NCBI GenBank assembly: GCA_903862645.1
Contig: CAIOZF010000251.1
Location: 1 to 58,181 of the forward strand
Source: an uncultured Gammaproteobacteria bacterium
GTDB taxonomy: Bacteria; Pseudomonadota; Gammaproteobacteria; Pseudomonadales; Pseudohongiellaceae
DNA length: 58,181 nt
Reading direction: 5' to 3'
Within the stretch, counting starts at the first letter, position 1. The number at the start of each line of letters is the position of its first letter. Below are positions 28,414 through 38,412 of this stretch, piece by piece. Below the pieces are notes generated by a model that was not told the origin of the DNA, searched no databases, and saw only the letters and a list, made by a program, of their open reading frames with translations. The position numbers and the translations under genes were made by a program.

Positions 28414-30818
28414 CATTTATGTATATTGGAAAAGACTTCACCCCTCCTGATGCGATGGGAAAAATTACCGGGCAGGCTCGGTACGCCGAGGACTTCCGAA
28501 AGGCAGGTATGGTATTTGCCAGACTTCTTACCAGCCCGGTACCCAGCGGTATAGTTCGAAATATCGATGCTACAGAAGCTCTCAGAATGGATGGAGTGGT
28601 TGGCATTCTAACCGCCGACGATCTGCCTGCTGCGCCGCGGCCCGGGGTGCCTGCGCTGAGCAATGAGTTGACCTATGTGGGTCAACCAATTCTTGCTCTT
28701 GTTGCAATTTCCGAACAGATAGCCGAGAACGCGCTAGAAAGAATCAAGCTCGATATCGAGCGTCGTCCATTTGTTGTGGATCCTTTGGCGAGCCTGACTG
28801 CTGGTGGTCCGGATGCGTATCCCGAAGGTAACGTGATGTCCCGAACGGCTGATGGCATGGCACTGAAGTCGCTGAAGTGGTCACCTGACGCTGTTGAAGC
28901 ATTCCGGAATGGCAGCGATCCTGGAGATGTTGAATACACCACAGAGTGGTCTTATGGTGATCTCGATGCCGCCTTTGCCGAGTGTAGCGTGATTGTTGAG
29001 GAGCCTTTCGTCACGGCGGGTTATCCCCACCACTCTCTTGAACCTCGTACTTGCATGTCCTACTGGGAAAATGGCCGTTGCTATTTCCACGGTTCATTGC
29101 AGAGCCAAAGTGCTGCTAATGCTCCGTTAGCCCGTATGCTGGGGATCGAATTGGAGGATCTTTGTTTCATCAATGAAACTACCGGTGGCGGCTTTGGTTC
29201 ACGAATTGGACCATACCCCTTTATGGCGATTAGCGGATATCTGTCAAGAAATCTCAATCGTCCGGTACAGGTGCGCATTACTCGTGAAGAGGAATTCTTT
29301 ATCGGATCGGCACGTTCCGGTATGCAAGGGTGGATAAAAGCCGGTCTCAAGCCCGATGGCAGGGTGGCTGCGGTCGATGTGATCATCGTCAACGATGGCG
29401 GATCAAGCGGATCCGGCAGCGGAGCTTCTTCTGCGGGCGCCATCTCAGTAGTGTATCAGCCAACAGCAATGCGGTTCCGGGGCGTCTCTGTGTTCACCAA
29501 CACGACACCTCGTGGTGCGCAGCGCGGTCCCGGCCAGAACGAGATGCACGCAGTACTTGCTCCAATCATGGATAAAGCTGCCAATCAACTCGGAATGGAC
29601 AGACTTGCGTTCAGGCGTCTGAACGCTCCGGATAACAACGCCAAGGTAGAGGCGAACCAGGGCCCTGTGACTAGTGCTTACATGCGTGAAGCAATCGACA
29701 TGGGTTCGGAGCTTTTTGACTGGCCCACAAGAGTTAATCAACCCCGTCGCAATGGTAGCAAAGTAATCGGTGTTGGGGTCGGTATGGCTTACCACGGTGC
29801 GGGTAATAACGGTTTCGATGGCATAGTTAGAATTGGTCCGGATGGGAAGATATACCTGCATACCGGCGTCGGTAACCTAGGTACATACTCGTATGCAGCG
29901 ACAGTACGCGCTGCTGCCGAAGTGCTGCAGTGCCGATGGGATAATTGCGAGATAGTTCGAGGTAACAGTGATTTTGGACTTCCTCACAGTTCCGGTCAGG
30001 GCGGCAGCAACACAATCTTTACTCATACCCGCTCAAATTGGGTAGCTGCTCAGGATGCGGTGACGAAACTCAAGGAAATTGCTGCTGCTGAGCTCGGTGG
30101 GACCATTGAGGATTACAGTATTGGTGAAGAGCGAGTCTTCAAGACGGCGACGCCGACTGAGGGTCTCACTTATGCAGAAGCAGCTCAACGGGCAATCACC
30201 ATGGGTGGTCGTTACAGTGGCGCTGAGTATCCTGACGATATCAATGAGCTAACGGCTCTCGCAGTGCAGAGAATCGCTGGCAGCGGATTGATTGGTGTCG
30301 CCAAGGATAACCTCGAGAAGAATGGTACGGCGCCAGGATTGGCTATCGGTTTTGCTGAGATTGAGTTGGATCTCGATACTGGAAAGTACGACATCCGTGA
30401 TTATTTAGGTGTGGCGGAATGCGGTACGGTCGTACATCCTAAAGGACTATCACACGGTATGAATGGTGGAGGTGTTTGGGGGATGGGAATGGCGGGTTTC
30501 GAACGCCATGTCTATGATCCACAGAATGGTCTCCCTGCAAACGTGGGGCTCTATCAGAGCAAACCGCCAACGTTCCTGGACGTTCCTGTCTCCATGAGGC
30601 ATTCAGCTGTCAATATTGCAGATCCACAAACTCCGATCGGCGCCAGAGGTATCGGTGAACCTGCTATGGGCTGTGCTGCAGCTGCAGTGATGAGCGCGAT
30701 TGCTGACGCATTGGGCGGGCATTTGTTCAATCGAACTCCAGTAACGCCGGATATGATTATCGATCACGTGGCGCAAAACACCTACAACAACAAGTCACTG
30801 AAAATAAATACATTCTGA
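28410..30818 (+). CDS. Molybdopterin-binding large subunit of the hydroxylase
   Basis: 802 residues of the xanthine dehydrogenase/aldehyde oxidase catalytic family. Seen: the alpha/beta hammerhead region GKDFTPPDAMGKITGQARYA, the Moco-binding ETTGGGFGSRIGPY, RGAQRGPGQNEMH, SGQGGSNTIFTHTRS, and GARGIGEPAMG with the catalytic glutamate (Glu750). Such enzymes oxidise aldehydes or N-heterocycles using water as oxygen source. The substrate cannot be inferred from sequence. It has no leader of its own and should travel with the Tat-tagged small subunit. Gene order here is small-large-FAD, unlike the small-FAD-large of paoABC. Confidence 0.93.
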   Translation: MTFMYIGKDFTPPDAMGKITGQARYAEDFRKAGMVFARLLTSPVPSGIVRNIDATEALRMDGVVGILTADDLPAAPRPGVPALSNELTYVGQPILALVAISEQIAENALERIKLDIERRPFVVDPLASLTAGGPDAYPEGNVMSRTADGMALKSLKWSPDAVEAFRNGSDPGDVEYTTEWSYGDLDAAFAECSVIVEEPFVTAGYPHHSLEPRTCMSYWENGRCYFHGSLQSQSAANAPLARMLGIELEDLCFINETTGGGFGSRIGPYPFMAISGYLSRNLNRPVQVRITREEEFFIGSARSGMQGWIKAGLKPDGRVAAVDVIIVNDGGSSGSGSGASSAGAISVVYQPTAMRFRGVSVFTNTTPRGAQRGPGQNEMHAVLAPIMDKAANQLGMDRLAFRRLNAPDNNAKVEANQGPVTSAYMREAIDMGSELFDWPTRVNQPRRNGSKVIGVGVGMAYHGAGNNGFDGIVRIGPDGKIYLHTGVGNLGTYSYAATVRAAAEVLQCRWDNCEIVRGNSDFGLPHSSGQGGSNTIFTHTRSNWVAAQDAVTKLKEIAAAELGGTIEDYSIGEERVFKTATPTEGLTYAEAAQRAITMGGRYSGAEYPDDINELTALAVQRIAGSGLIGVAKDNLEKNGTAPGLAIGFAEIELDLDTGKYDIRDYLGVAECGTVVHPKGLSHGMNGGGVWGMGMAGFERHVYDPQNGLPANVGLYQSKPPTFLDVPVSMRHSAVNIADPQTPIGARGIGEPAMGCAAAAVMSAIADALGGHLFNRTPVTPDMIIDHVAQNTYNNKSLKINTF

Positions 30819-30825
30819 GGTTATT

Positions 30826-31815
30826 ATGCCATCACATGACGTCATGCCAGATATCGAACTCTACCAGCCAGTTCAGGTAGAGGATGCTCTAGCGCTCGCG
30901 ACCAGGTTGGCCGAAAGAGGCTGGCTTCTGGGAGGGGGACAGGATACTTATGGCTGGTTGAAAGACCGGGCGAAAGTTCCCGAAGCCATGATCGACCTCA
31001 ATGGTATCGAATCTTTGCGCGGGATTCGCGAAACTGCCGATGGGATCGAGATCGGCGCACTGACCACGCTGACAGAGCTTGTTAACAATCCGCTGATCAA
31101 GGAGCGTTACTCGTTACTTGCATCGGCAGCTGAGAAGGTCGCCAGTCCGCAGATCCGCAATGTCGGCACTATAGCCGGTAATGTGGCACAGGATGTACGC
31201 TGCTGGTACTACCGGAGAGGCTTGTCGTGCTATCGAGCAGGGGGTAATCTTTGTTACGCAGATACGCCAGAGGGCATGAACAGAGAGCATGCTATTTTCG
31301 GTGCTAGCCGCTGTGTCGCGGTTACTCCCTCAGATACCGCTCCGGCGCTGGTTGCCCTTGAGGCGTCCATGGTGATCAGGAGTGAAAGCGGCGAGAGAGT
31401 AGTAGCCGCCGAAGACTTCTTCATCGGCCCGAATGTTGATATCCGAAATACCACTGTTTTGCGTCCTGGTGAGATTCTGACGTCTGTGCGTCTGCCGGCA
31501 ACTTGGGCCAATGCAACCTTCTATTTTGAGAAAGTAGCAGATCGTAATGCTTGGGACTTTGCCCTGGTCAGCATAGCTGCTGTAATGAGGGAGTCAGGTG
31601 GTGTTATTCAGGATGCCAGATTTGTAGCGGGCGCCGTACAATGCACCCCACGACGTTTGCTGGATGTGGAAAGTGCTGTACGCGGTCAACCTCGCACTGA
31701 GGCGACTGCCCAGACACTGGGGACACTTGCCAGCCAAGGAGCCCAACCGTTGAATCACAATGGTTTCAAGTTGCATCTTGTAGACAGCCTTGCCAAACGA
31801 GCCCTGATTGGCTGA
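30826..31815 (+). CDS. FAD-binding subunit with four conserved cysteines (PaoB-like)
   Basis: 329 residues of the CoxM/XdhB-type FAD subunit: WLLGGGQDTYGWLK and QIRNVGTIAGNVAQD bind FAD. Between them and the C-terminal domain lies an insert with C126, C135 and C143 (RCWYYRRGLSCYRAGGNLC) and C163. E. coli PaoB binds an extra [4Fe-4S] cluster with four cysteines in the same place, so this subunit very likely does too. That separates the operon from plain xanthine dehydrogenases. The spacing to the large subunit gene is 7 bases. A large hairpin follows its stop. Confidence 0.92.
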   Translation: MPSHDVMPDIELYQPVQVEDALALATRLAERGWLLGGGQDTYGWLKDRAKVPEAMIDLNGIESLRGIRETADGIEIGALTTLTELVNNPLIKERYSLLASAAEKVASPQIRNVGTIAGNVAQDVRCWYYRRGLSCYRAGGNLCYADTPEGMNREHAIFGASRCVAVTPSDTAPALVALEASMVIRSESGERVVAAEDFFIGPNVDIRNTTVLRPGEILTSVRLPATWANATFYFEKVADRNAWDFALVSIAAVMRESGGVIQDARFVAGAVQCTPRRLLDVESAVRGQPRTEATAQTLGTLASQGAQPLNHNGFKLHLVDSLAKRALIG

Positions 31816-31876
31816 CGATCAACGACTTCCCCTGCTGCGTGTCATGACGACTCTCAGTAGGGGAAGTGTCAATCAG
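31804..31876 (+). other. Long hairpin at the end of the hydroxylase genes
   Basis: ACTTCCCCT (31825-31833) pairs perfectly with AGGGGAAGT (31859-31867). Outside it CTGATTG (31804-31810) pairs with CAATCAG (31870-31876). There is no T-run after it, so it is more likely an mRNA-stabilising or processing element between the enzyme genes and the membrane genes than a terminator. Confidence 0.45.
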
Positions 31877-32035
31877 GCCATCTTGGGTCTTTCGCAACAC
31901 CTCTGTAGTTCATCTCCCACCAGATATTACTTTGCCTGTGCATGCGGGGCAGGATGATGTTCGGTCTTGAGAGTTAGTCTTTCTGGGTACTTCCTTTATT
32001 GCTATCGAAACTACCGCAGACGGAGCCAGGTCGAA

Positions 32036-32551
32036 ATGTTCAGAGATATTGCCGAATGGCTTGCGAACAGCCCGGCCAGAGAGTTCTCAGCAGGCCTCTT
32101 GTCGTCAATTCCAGGTTTGCCTCCGATTCTTCAGACGGTACATCTTCTCAGTATCGTCGCCATAATGGCTTCCATTGTGCTCATAGATCTGCGTATCCTC
32201 GGTCTTGCTGTACCCAGTCAGCAGCTTGATGAAATGATTGTCCGCCTACGAGCATGGACAGTGTGGGGAGTCATTGGCGCCATAATTTCAGGTATATTGT
32301 TTGTTCTCGCCAGACCCAACCGATACCTGCTGAACCCCGTCTTTCAGATTAAGTTTATCCTGCTAATCGGTGTGTTGATTCTTACCGTGTGTTTTTATCG
32401 ATGGTCGGCGAAAAACCCCTTTAGCCATGAGCCGGGGAACAACATCGGAATTGCCAAGGGGGTTGCGGTCGTGTCGTTGCTGATGTGGATTGTTGTGGTT
32501 ATGGCCGGGCGCTGGATCGCTTATTCAGAATACCTGTTCTGGCCGGGATAA
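32036..32551 (+). CDS. Small four-helix membrane protein, DUF6644-like (copy 1)
   Basis: 171 residues with four hydrophobic segments (about residues 30-55, 65-90, 105-125 and 140-160). Conserved features shared with the next gene are a helix-1 histidine followed by VLIDLRILGLA, the NPVFQIK motif at the start of helix 3, and GRWIAY at the end. I take it to be the DUF6644 family, whose function is unknown. AGG lies 5 bases before the ATG at 32036. Placement behind a periplasmic molybdenum hydroxylase suggests a membrane partner, possibly for electron transfer, but no second histidine ligand is conserved between the copies. Confidence 0.75.
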   Translation: MFRDIAEWLANSPAREFSAGLLSSIPGLPPILQTVHLLSIVAIMASIVLIDLRILGLAVPSQQLDEMIVRLRAWTVWGVIGAIISGILFVLARPNRYLLNPVFQIKFILLIGVLILTVCFYRWSAKNPFSHEPGNNIGIAKGVAVVSLLMWIVVVMAGRWIAYSEYLFWPG

Positions 32552-32564
32552 GGAGTAACTGCGC

Positions 32565-33050
32565 GTGCTGAATGAGTTCTTTCTGTGGCTTGAGTACCTG
32601 CCACTTGCGCAGCATATCGGAGCGACCTGGTGGTTCCCTTTAATGGAGTCGCTGCATGTCGTCAGTATGACCTTGATGCTTGGTACGATACTTATGGTGG
32701 ATCTACGGATACTGGGTTTTGCGGCAAATCGTTATGCGATCAGTACCATGAGCAGCGAACTGGTTCCGTGGTCGGCTGTTTCGCTAACTATTGCCAGTGT
32801 AACCGGGGTAGCGATGTTTATCACCAGAGCCAGCACTCATGCCGTGAATCCAGCTTTGCAGATCAAGATGTTGTTGATGGTATTGGCAGCTATCAATATT
32901 GTCACTGTTCATTGTTACGTGTTTCGCGGCGTTGTGAATTGGGATGCGGGAAAAGTCGCTCCATTTTCGGCGCGCTTCAGTGCAGGCTGCTCGCTTGGAC
33001 TCTGGGTCGGTGTCTTTCTGGCGGGGCGTTGGATTGGGCACATAGTTTAG
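32565..33050 (+). CDS. Small four-helix membrane protein, DUF6644-like (copy 2)
   Basis: 161 residues and a clear paralogue of the preceding gene: MESLHVVSMTLMLGTILMVD with LRILGFA, then NPALQIKMLLMVLA, and a C-terminal GRWIGHIV. It begins with GTG at 32565, 13 bases after copy 1, with AAGGAG about 9 bases upstream. It carries more histidines than copy 1 (in RASTHAVNP and VTVHCYVF). The two may form a heterodimer. Function is unknown. Confidence 0.75.
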   Translation: MLNEFFLWLEYLPLAQHIGATWWFPLMESLHVVSMTLMLGTILMVDLRILGFAANRYAISTMSSELVPWSAVSLTIASVTGVAMFITRASTHAVNPALQIKMLLMVLAAINIVTVHCYVFRGVVNWDAGKVAPFSARFSAGCSLGLWVGVFLAGRWIGHIV

Positions 33051-33089
33051 CCTGCGCTTCAGCAGCAATCCTGACATTGAATAAGGGTT

Positions 33090-34688
33090 ATGACTAGCAT
33101 GAATATTTTTGAGAATCGCTTTGTTGATCTGCTCCCGGCAGATATTTCGACTGGAAATAAAAACCGACAGGTTCATAATGCGTTGCATTCCGCAGTATTG
33201 CCTTCCCCTGTATCGGCTCCCATTACTTTGATTTGGTCCCCTGATCTTGCTGATGGGTGTGGATTCAATGCGTCATTTTGCAGTAGTCCGGAATTCGCCG
33301 AAGTATTTTCTGGCAATAAGCAAATACCCGGAATGCGGCCCTATGCAAGTCGATATGGAGGGCATCAGTTTGGGCATTGGGCAGGGCAGCTGGGTGATGG
33401 GCGAGTGATTAATCTTGGAGAAATCAGATGTCAAGATGGCGGCTTGCTCGCTCTGCAGCTTAAGGGAGCGGGTCCCACACCCTATTCACGTGGGGCGGAT
33501 GGCAGGGCAGTGCTGCGCTCATCGATTCGAGAGTTTTTGTGCAGTGAAGCCATGCATCATCTTGGTGTTCCCACAACACGAGCATTAAGCCTTGTGCTAA
33601 GCGGAGATGCTGTTGTCCGCGACATGTTTTACGACGGCAATCCGGAGAAAGAACCAGGGGCTATTGTCTGCAGGGTCGCACCTTCATTCTTGAGATTTGG
33701 TCACTTCCAGCTTTGTGCAGCCAGGGGCGAAGCAGACTTGCTGCGTCAGTTACTGGATTTTACGATTTCAAATTATTTTCCTCATCTCATGGCTGAACGG
33801 TTCGCGGATTGCTCTCGTGAAGAAATATATAGCCGCTGGTTTGATGAGGTTTGTCGTCTGACCGCTGATATGGTTGTGCAGTGGTTCAGGGTCGGGTTTG
33901 TCCATGGGGTCATGAACACAGACAACATGTCCGTATTGGGGTTGACCATAGACTATGGGCCATACGGATGGGTTGACAACTTTGATCCAGACTGGACGCC
34001 CAACACGACGGACGCCGAGTCGCGCAGATATGGCTATGGACGCCAGGCTGACATTGCCCAATGGAATCTCTGGCAACTGGCTAATGCCATTCTCGTCGTG
34101 ACAAAGGATGCGGCAGCTCTTGAGAAGAGCTTAAAGGATTGTTCTGATTACTATGGGACGCAGCGAAGAGAGATGCTATCCGCGAAGCTGGGGCTGCGAA
34201 ATTTTGAGGCGGAGGCGGGGGATGAAATACTACTGGATGACCTGAATGAGTTGCTGCAGGCGCAAGAAATAGACATGACGTTGTTCTATCGTGTTCTCGC
34301 TGATTTCAATCTCGCGGGCTCTGGACCTCAGTTGCCGCAACTGATTGAGCCCGCACTTTACCACCCCGAGAGAGTCGACACTGAGACAGTCGCCAGGCTC
34401 AACCACTGGGGCGAGCGCTACTCAGAGCGCTTACGTGTAGACCGCGTTCAAAATGAAGCGCGGAAGGCGCAGATGAATGCTGTCAACCCGCTCTACGTTT
34501 TACGCAATTATCTGGCTCAGGAAAGTATCGACAAAGCCTATGAAGGAGACTATGGATTGTTGCACGAGTTGTATGAGGTTCTGCGACGTCCCTATACGGA
34601 ACAGCCAGGTTTTTCCCGCTATGCCGCCAAGCGACCCGAATGGGCCCGCAACAAGCCTGGATCATCGAGTCTTTCCTGTAGTTCCTGA
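33090..34688 (+). CDS. selO: SelO/YdiU protein AMPylase
   Basis: 532 residues (E. coli YdiU 478; the extra length is in the N-terminus and a mid-protein insert). SelO is a pseudokinase that transfers AMP to proteins and has been tied to redox stress. Seen: SRYGGHQFGHWAGQLGDGR, LKGAGPTPYSRGADGRAVLR, SIREFLCSEAMHHLG, and GFVHGVMNTDNMSVLG with the metal-site Asn-Asp pair. The C-terminus ends SCSS; in animals the corresponding cysteine is selenocysteine. A start at ATG 33099 is also possible. It follows the DUF6644 pair by 39 bases. Confidence 0.95.
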   Translation: MTSMNIFENRFVDLLPADISTGNKNRQVHNALHSAVLPSPVSAPITLIWSPDLADGCGFNASFCSSPEFAEVFSGNKQIPGMRPYASRYGGHQFGHWAGQLGDGRVINLGEIRCQDGGLLALQLKGAGPTPYSRGADGRAVLRSSIREFLCSEAMHHLGVPTTRALSLVLSGDAVVRDMFYDGNPEKEPGAIVCRVAPSFLRFGHFQLCAARGEADLLRQLLDFTISNYFPHLMAERFADCSREEIYSRWFDEVCRLTADMVVQWFRVGFVHGVMNTDNMSVLGLTIDYGPYGWVDNFDPDWTPNTTDAESRRYGYGRQADIAQWNLWQLANAILVVTKDAAALEKSLKDCSDYYGTQRREMLSAKLGLRNFEAEAGDEILLDDLNELLQAQEIDMTLFYRVLADFNLAGSGPQLPQLIEPALYHPERVDTETVARLNHWGERYSERLRVDRVQNEARKAQMNAVNPLYVLRNYLAQESIDKAYEGDYGLLHELYEVLRRPYTEQPGFSRYAAKRPEWARNKPGSSSLSCSS

Positions 34689-34736
34689 CTTTATAGGTGG
34701 AGCGGATTTAAGACGTTGCAAATTATATGCAACGTA

Positions 34737-35681
34737 TCAGGCGAGGTCCGGGAGTGTCAGCAGTTTCAGTGTCGCCTTGCCCTGCTTGTCTCCTTGCGAC
34801 TCACCTGCTTCGTTCCGTAATTCTAAGGATGCTTTTTGCTCGACTAGATCACAGGGTAAAATGGCAAGCAATTCATAATCGCCATTTTCCGTACGCGCAA
34901 CGCTGACTATTTCGCCTACTGTCTCATTTTTGTGCATGATCATGGAGTCAAGTGATGCTCTGACTCCGGTCACGCCAATCCGATAAAGTCGCTTCTTTGC
35001 AGCGGCACGATAGTGCATGCGTGCAACGATCTCCTGTCCGGTGTAGCAGCCTTTTTTGAAGTCAATAGAGCCATTGATGTCGTAGTTCAGGAGTTGCGGA
35101 GTGTATGTGTCTTGAATGGCAGGTGTGATATGGACTATGCCTTGACGCACGTCGGCCAGTTCCCATTCCTCCAGGTCATCGGTGACTCCGAAGTCTTCCA
35201 GTTTCGCCAAAGTCTCTTCCTGATCGACAGAAATGAGGATCTCATAGCGGGGGGTTGCATCAGCCAGCCTGTAGACCATGCCACCTTCGATTGGCATGAC
35301 CTCTCCCTGGCCGCCGGGGGCTACTCCGAATAACTCAATAACCGCACTTTTTACCTCTTGCCCATATACACCCAAACGCTGGTATTGACTGGTTTCAACA
35401 CTGATAGTTGCCTTGGAAAAGACAATGTATTTGTCGAGAATTCGCTTCAGTGCGTAGCCCATGCCGCGAGCACATAGCAGATAGAGCACGTCGTTCATTA
35501 CAAATACGCGCATGTCGCTGATGATGCGTCCGTTGATGTCGCAATAGGCGGCAGTGACGCTTTGTATTGATGTGACTGAGTCGATGTTGCAGGTCAGCTG
35601 ACCCTGGAGAAACGTGGCGGCATCTGTACCTTTCACGGCGATCAGATCAAAATTGTTCAGGTCAGTCAGCATGCTTGCCAT
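34737..35681 (-). CDS. ygfZ: Folate-binding protein YgfZ (iron-sulfur cluster repair)
   Basis: About 314 residues of the aminomethyltransferase-related YgfZ family, which helps maintain or repair iron-sulfur enzymes with tetrahydrofolate. The signature KKGCYTGQEIVARMHYRA is present with its invariant cysteine, along with the N-terminal KGTDAATFLQGQLTCNI. I chose the ATG at 35681; an in-frame ATG at 35720 would add 13 residues and reach into the sdhE promoter region. The gene is divergent from sdhE, the same ygfZ/sdhE-ygfX pairing as in E. coli. Confidence 0.94.
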   Translation of the reverse strand: MASMLTDLNNFDLIAVKGTDAATFLQGQLTCNIDSVTSIQSVTAAYCDINGRIISDMRVFVMNDVLYLLCARGMGYALKRILDKYIVFSKATISVETSQYQRLGVYGQEVKSAVIELFGVAPGGQGEVMPIEGGMVYRLADATPRYEILISVDQEETLAKLEDFGVTDDLEEWELADVRQGIVHITPAIQDTYTPQLLNYDINGSIDFKKGCYTGQEIVARMHYRAAAKKRLYRIGVTGVRASLDSMIMHKNETVGEIVSVARTENGDYELLAILPCDLVEQKASLELRNEAGESQGDKQGKATLKLLTLPDLA

Positions 35682-35753
35682 GGATCTAGCTCGTATAAAA
35701 TCAGCGAATTGGGATATCATGAAGTACCGATTGAGCTTACTTCAGGTTGTTAC

Positions 35754-36005
35754 ATGTTAACAGAAATTGAGTACAAGAAACTTGCATGGCATAGCAGAAG
35801 AGGGATGCTTGAGCTTGATTTGTTGCTTCTTCCCTTTGTCGAAAGACACTTGTCAGGATTGAACGGAGCAGATCAATTACTTTATCAGCGATTGCTGTCC
35901 GAGGAGGATCAGGATTTGTTTGCCTGGCTTCTAATGCGTGAACCAGCACCGGATGCCGAGCTGCAGCGAATGGTCGGGCTGATCAGGCAGGGGATCGCTG
36001 GTTAG
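35754..36005 (+). CDS. sdhE: Succinate dehydrogenase flavinylation factor SdhE
   Basis: 83 residues. The motif HSRRGMLELDLLLLPF contains the RGxxExD element needed to attach FAD covalently to SdhA; DQDLFAWLLMREP follows. The start MLTEIEYKKL at 35754 fits the family; upstream in-frame codons from 35709 are not part of it. It forms a pair with ygfX, 52 bases downstream. Confidence 0.93.
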   Translation: MLTEIEYKKLAWHSRRGMLELDLLLLPFVERHLSGLNGADQLLYQRLLSEEDQDLFAWLLMREPAPDAELQRMVGLIRQGIAG

Positions 36006-36057
36006 TACTGTCAAGGCTTTAGTCATTCGCTGAGCCGGCTTTCAGGGAGGAAAGCAG

Positions 36058-36534
36058 ATGTTTCTCAAGGTTGAATTGGCGCCTTCGCGCCTCCTGCAGT
36101 TGCTGCTGCTGGCTGCTCATTTGCTGGCAATATCCAGTGTGTTGGTTACGGATCTTCCGATATTGGCGCGAGCAGGGCTGACTATTGGGGTCTTGTACAG
36201 CTTTCTGCATTGCTGGACGAGGGCGCCAGAGGCTGACGCTCTGCTGTTCGTAGATGGCAACATTCGACTCTATAAAGGTTGCCACAAGTTTGACGTTGCA
36301 TTGGAATTGGAGTGCTACTGCTCCTCTTGGCTGCAAATCCTTTATTTTCAGAAGATTGAGCAACCACCGTGTGCCACGTCTTTTGATGGGATGGACATCG
36401 CCCACGCCCAACGAAGATCCGAGCGTTTTTGCGTGATTCTACTTCCCGATAGCTGTTCTGCGGCATCGCGCCGCCAACTTGCTGTTTTGTTACGCTGGGG
36501 GCGTTTCAATGACGCATCAATTACATTTCACTGA
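36058..36534 (+). CDS. ygfX: YgfX-like membrane protein
   Basis: 158 residues with two hydrophobic segments (about 14-50) and a soluble C-terminal part ending in [13 protein letters not shown]. This is the YgfX/CptA architecture; in E. coli it is encoded with SdhE and has been described as an inner-membrane protein that affects cell division and shape. Sequence conservation in this family is low, so the call rests on position next to sdhE, length and topology. GGGAGGAAAG gives an excellent ribosome-binding site. The 3' end overlaps nadB on the other strand by 7 bases. Confidence 0.8.
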   Translation: MFLKVELAPSRLLQLLLLAAHLLAISSVLVTDLPILARAGLTIGVLYSFLHCWTRAPEADALLFVDGNIRLYKGCHKFDVALELECYCSSWLQILYFQKIEQPPCATSFDGMDIAHAQRRSERFCVILLPDSCSAASRRQLAVLLRWGRFNDASITFH

Positions 36535-38225
36535 TGAAATTCGGGGTCCATGGCGTTTAGTGATAGTTGTATATAGTTTGCGGGGATTAGAATTGTGTCC
36601 TCTGCATGAACTGCAAGTTCTGGATAGTCGAGAGTGTAATGTAGCCCTCGGCTTTCCTTGCGGCGAATCGCACTTTCCACAATAAGGCTTGCTGCCAGTA
36701 CCAGATTGCGTAGCTCCAGCAGGTCTTTGCTGACAATGTAGTGTTTGTAATATTCGGTCGTTTCCTGCTCGAGCAGTTGAATTCTGCGACGCGCTCGCTG
36801 CAGACGTTCGTCTTTGCGCACAATTCCCACATAGGCCCACATGAACCGACGCAGTTCATCCCAGTTATGTGCGACTATGATTTCCTCTTTGGAGCGGGTG
36901 ACCAGGCTCTCGTCCCAGGGTGGGATCTCTTCGTATATGGAGGTGTCAGCAATCTTACTGCGAATATCAGCACTGGCACTGAAAGCGAGTACAAAGCACT
37001 CGAGCAGGGAATTGCTTGCCATGCGATTGGCTCCGTGTAGTCCCGTAAAGCTGGTTTCGCCGATTGCGTAGAGGTTGGGCAGATCGGTGTGCCCCTGCTG
37101 GTCGACCATCACTCCACCACAGGTATAGTGCGCCGCAGGGACGACGGGAATACGCTCTTTGGTGATGTCGATGCCGTACTTGAGGCAACGCGAATAAATG
37201 GTTGGGAAATGCTCTTTGATAAATTCTGCGGGCTTGTGACTGATGTTCAGGTACACGCAATCACAGCCCAAACGCTTCATTTCGTGATCAATCGCTCGAG
37301 CCACGATATCGCGAGGCGCCAACTCTCCGCGTGGATCGAATTTTTGCATGAAGCGGCTGCCATCAGCCAATTCCAGAGTTGCACCTTCACCCCGCAGAGC
37401 CTCGGTTATCAGAAATGATTTGGCGTGAGGATGGTACAGGCAGGTGGGGTGGAATTGATTAAATTCCATGTTGGCAACGCGACAACCCGCACGCCAGGCC
37501 ATTGCGATCCCGTCGCCTGTTGCGCCATCCGGGTTGGTTGTGAACAGGTATGCCTTGCTTGCGCCGCCAGTAGCCAGAATAACAAATTTTGCTCTGAATA
37601 CATCAACGGCTCCCGTTTGAGGATTGAAGATATATGCCCCGATACACTGCTCTCCCTCCAGACCAAGTTTGGTCCTGGTGATCAGATCGATGGCCATCCT
37701 GTTTTCGTACAGCGTGATGCTGGGGTGATGTGCCGCTCGATTGGCGAGAGTTTCAAAAACCGCGCGACCAGTAGCATCCGTGGCATGAATGATTCTTCGA
37801 TGGCTATGTCCCCCTTCCTGAGTCAGGTGTAATGGGGCTAGATTGTCAGGCTGCAGTGGTTCGCGTGCGGGGCCATTTTTGGCTTCTTCGTGCGCTATCG
37901 TGGTGAAGGGGACACCCTGTTCGACTAGCCAGCGAACGCATTCTCCGCTGTTCTCAACAATATGGCTGACCATGTCGATATGGCAGAGACCTGACCCGGC
38001 ATCCAGGGTGTCGGCAATGTGAGACTCTATGCTGTCCTCATCATCAAGCACTGCGGCGATGCCGCCTTGAGCATAGTAGGTTGCCCCTTGGCTGAGTTGT
38101 CCCTTGCTGATGACAGCTACTTTGGCGAAGGCTGCAGACTTTAATGCCAGCGTCAATCCAGCCGCTCCGCTGCCGATGATCAGAATGTCATAGTCGTAAA
38201 AAGATGTGCTATTGTTGGCGTTCAT
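36528..38225 (-). CDS. nadB: L-aspartate oxidase
   Basis: The first enzyme of de novo NAD synthesis, making iminoaspartate for quinolinate synthase. 565 residues. The FAD-binding [17 protein letters not shown] is near the N-terminus; the active-site regions [43 protein letters not shown] and [10 protein letters not shown] are all present, and [16 protein letters not shown] is typical of the family. The start MNANNST at 38225 is favoured; an in-frame ATG at 38285 would add 20 unlikely residues. It is divergent from rpoE, as in E. coli and Pseudomonas. Confidence 0.96.
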   Translation of the reverse strand: MNANNSTSFYDYDILIIGSGAAGLTLALKSAAFAKVAVISKGQLSQGATYYAQGGIAAVLDDEDSIESHIADTLDAGSGLCHIDMVSHIVENSGECVRWLVEQGVPFTTIAHEEAKNGPAREPLQPDNLAPLHLTQEGGHSHRRIIHATDATGRAVFETLANRAAHHPSITLYENRMAIDLITRTKLGLEGEQCIGAYIFNPQTGAVDVFRAKFVILATGGASKAYLFTTNPDGATGDGIAMAWRAGCRVANMEFNQFHPTCLYHPHAKSFLITEALRGEGATLELADGSRFMQKFDPRGELAPRDIVARAIDHEMKRLGCDCVYLNISHKPAEFIKEHFPTIYSRCLKYGIDITKERIPVVPAAHYTCGGVMVDQQGHTDLPNLYAIGETSFTGLHGANRMASNSLLECFVLAFSASADIRSKIADTSIYEEIPPWDESLVTRSKEEIIVAHNWDELRRFMWAYVGIVRKDERLQRARRRIQLLEQETTEYYKHYIVSKDLLELRNLVLAASLIVESAIRRKESRGLHYTLDYPELAVHAEDTILIPANYIQLSLNAMDPEFHQ

Positions 38226-38412
38226 GATGGCTGTAATTCTTTCTTGATGATAGTGACGAGAGAGCGGGCTGCACCTAACAGACATTGGTCGGAAGGACTT
38301 ATCTTACAGCGTGACAGGCAGTGAGTGCCACCGCGAATGAATGCGTTGTCCTTCTGATGGCGCCTATACGAAGGAATGGCGAGAGCCTTTGATTATCTCC
38401 GTGGTCTATCTC

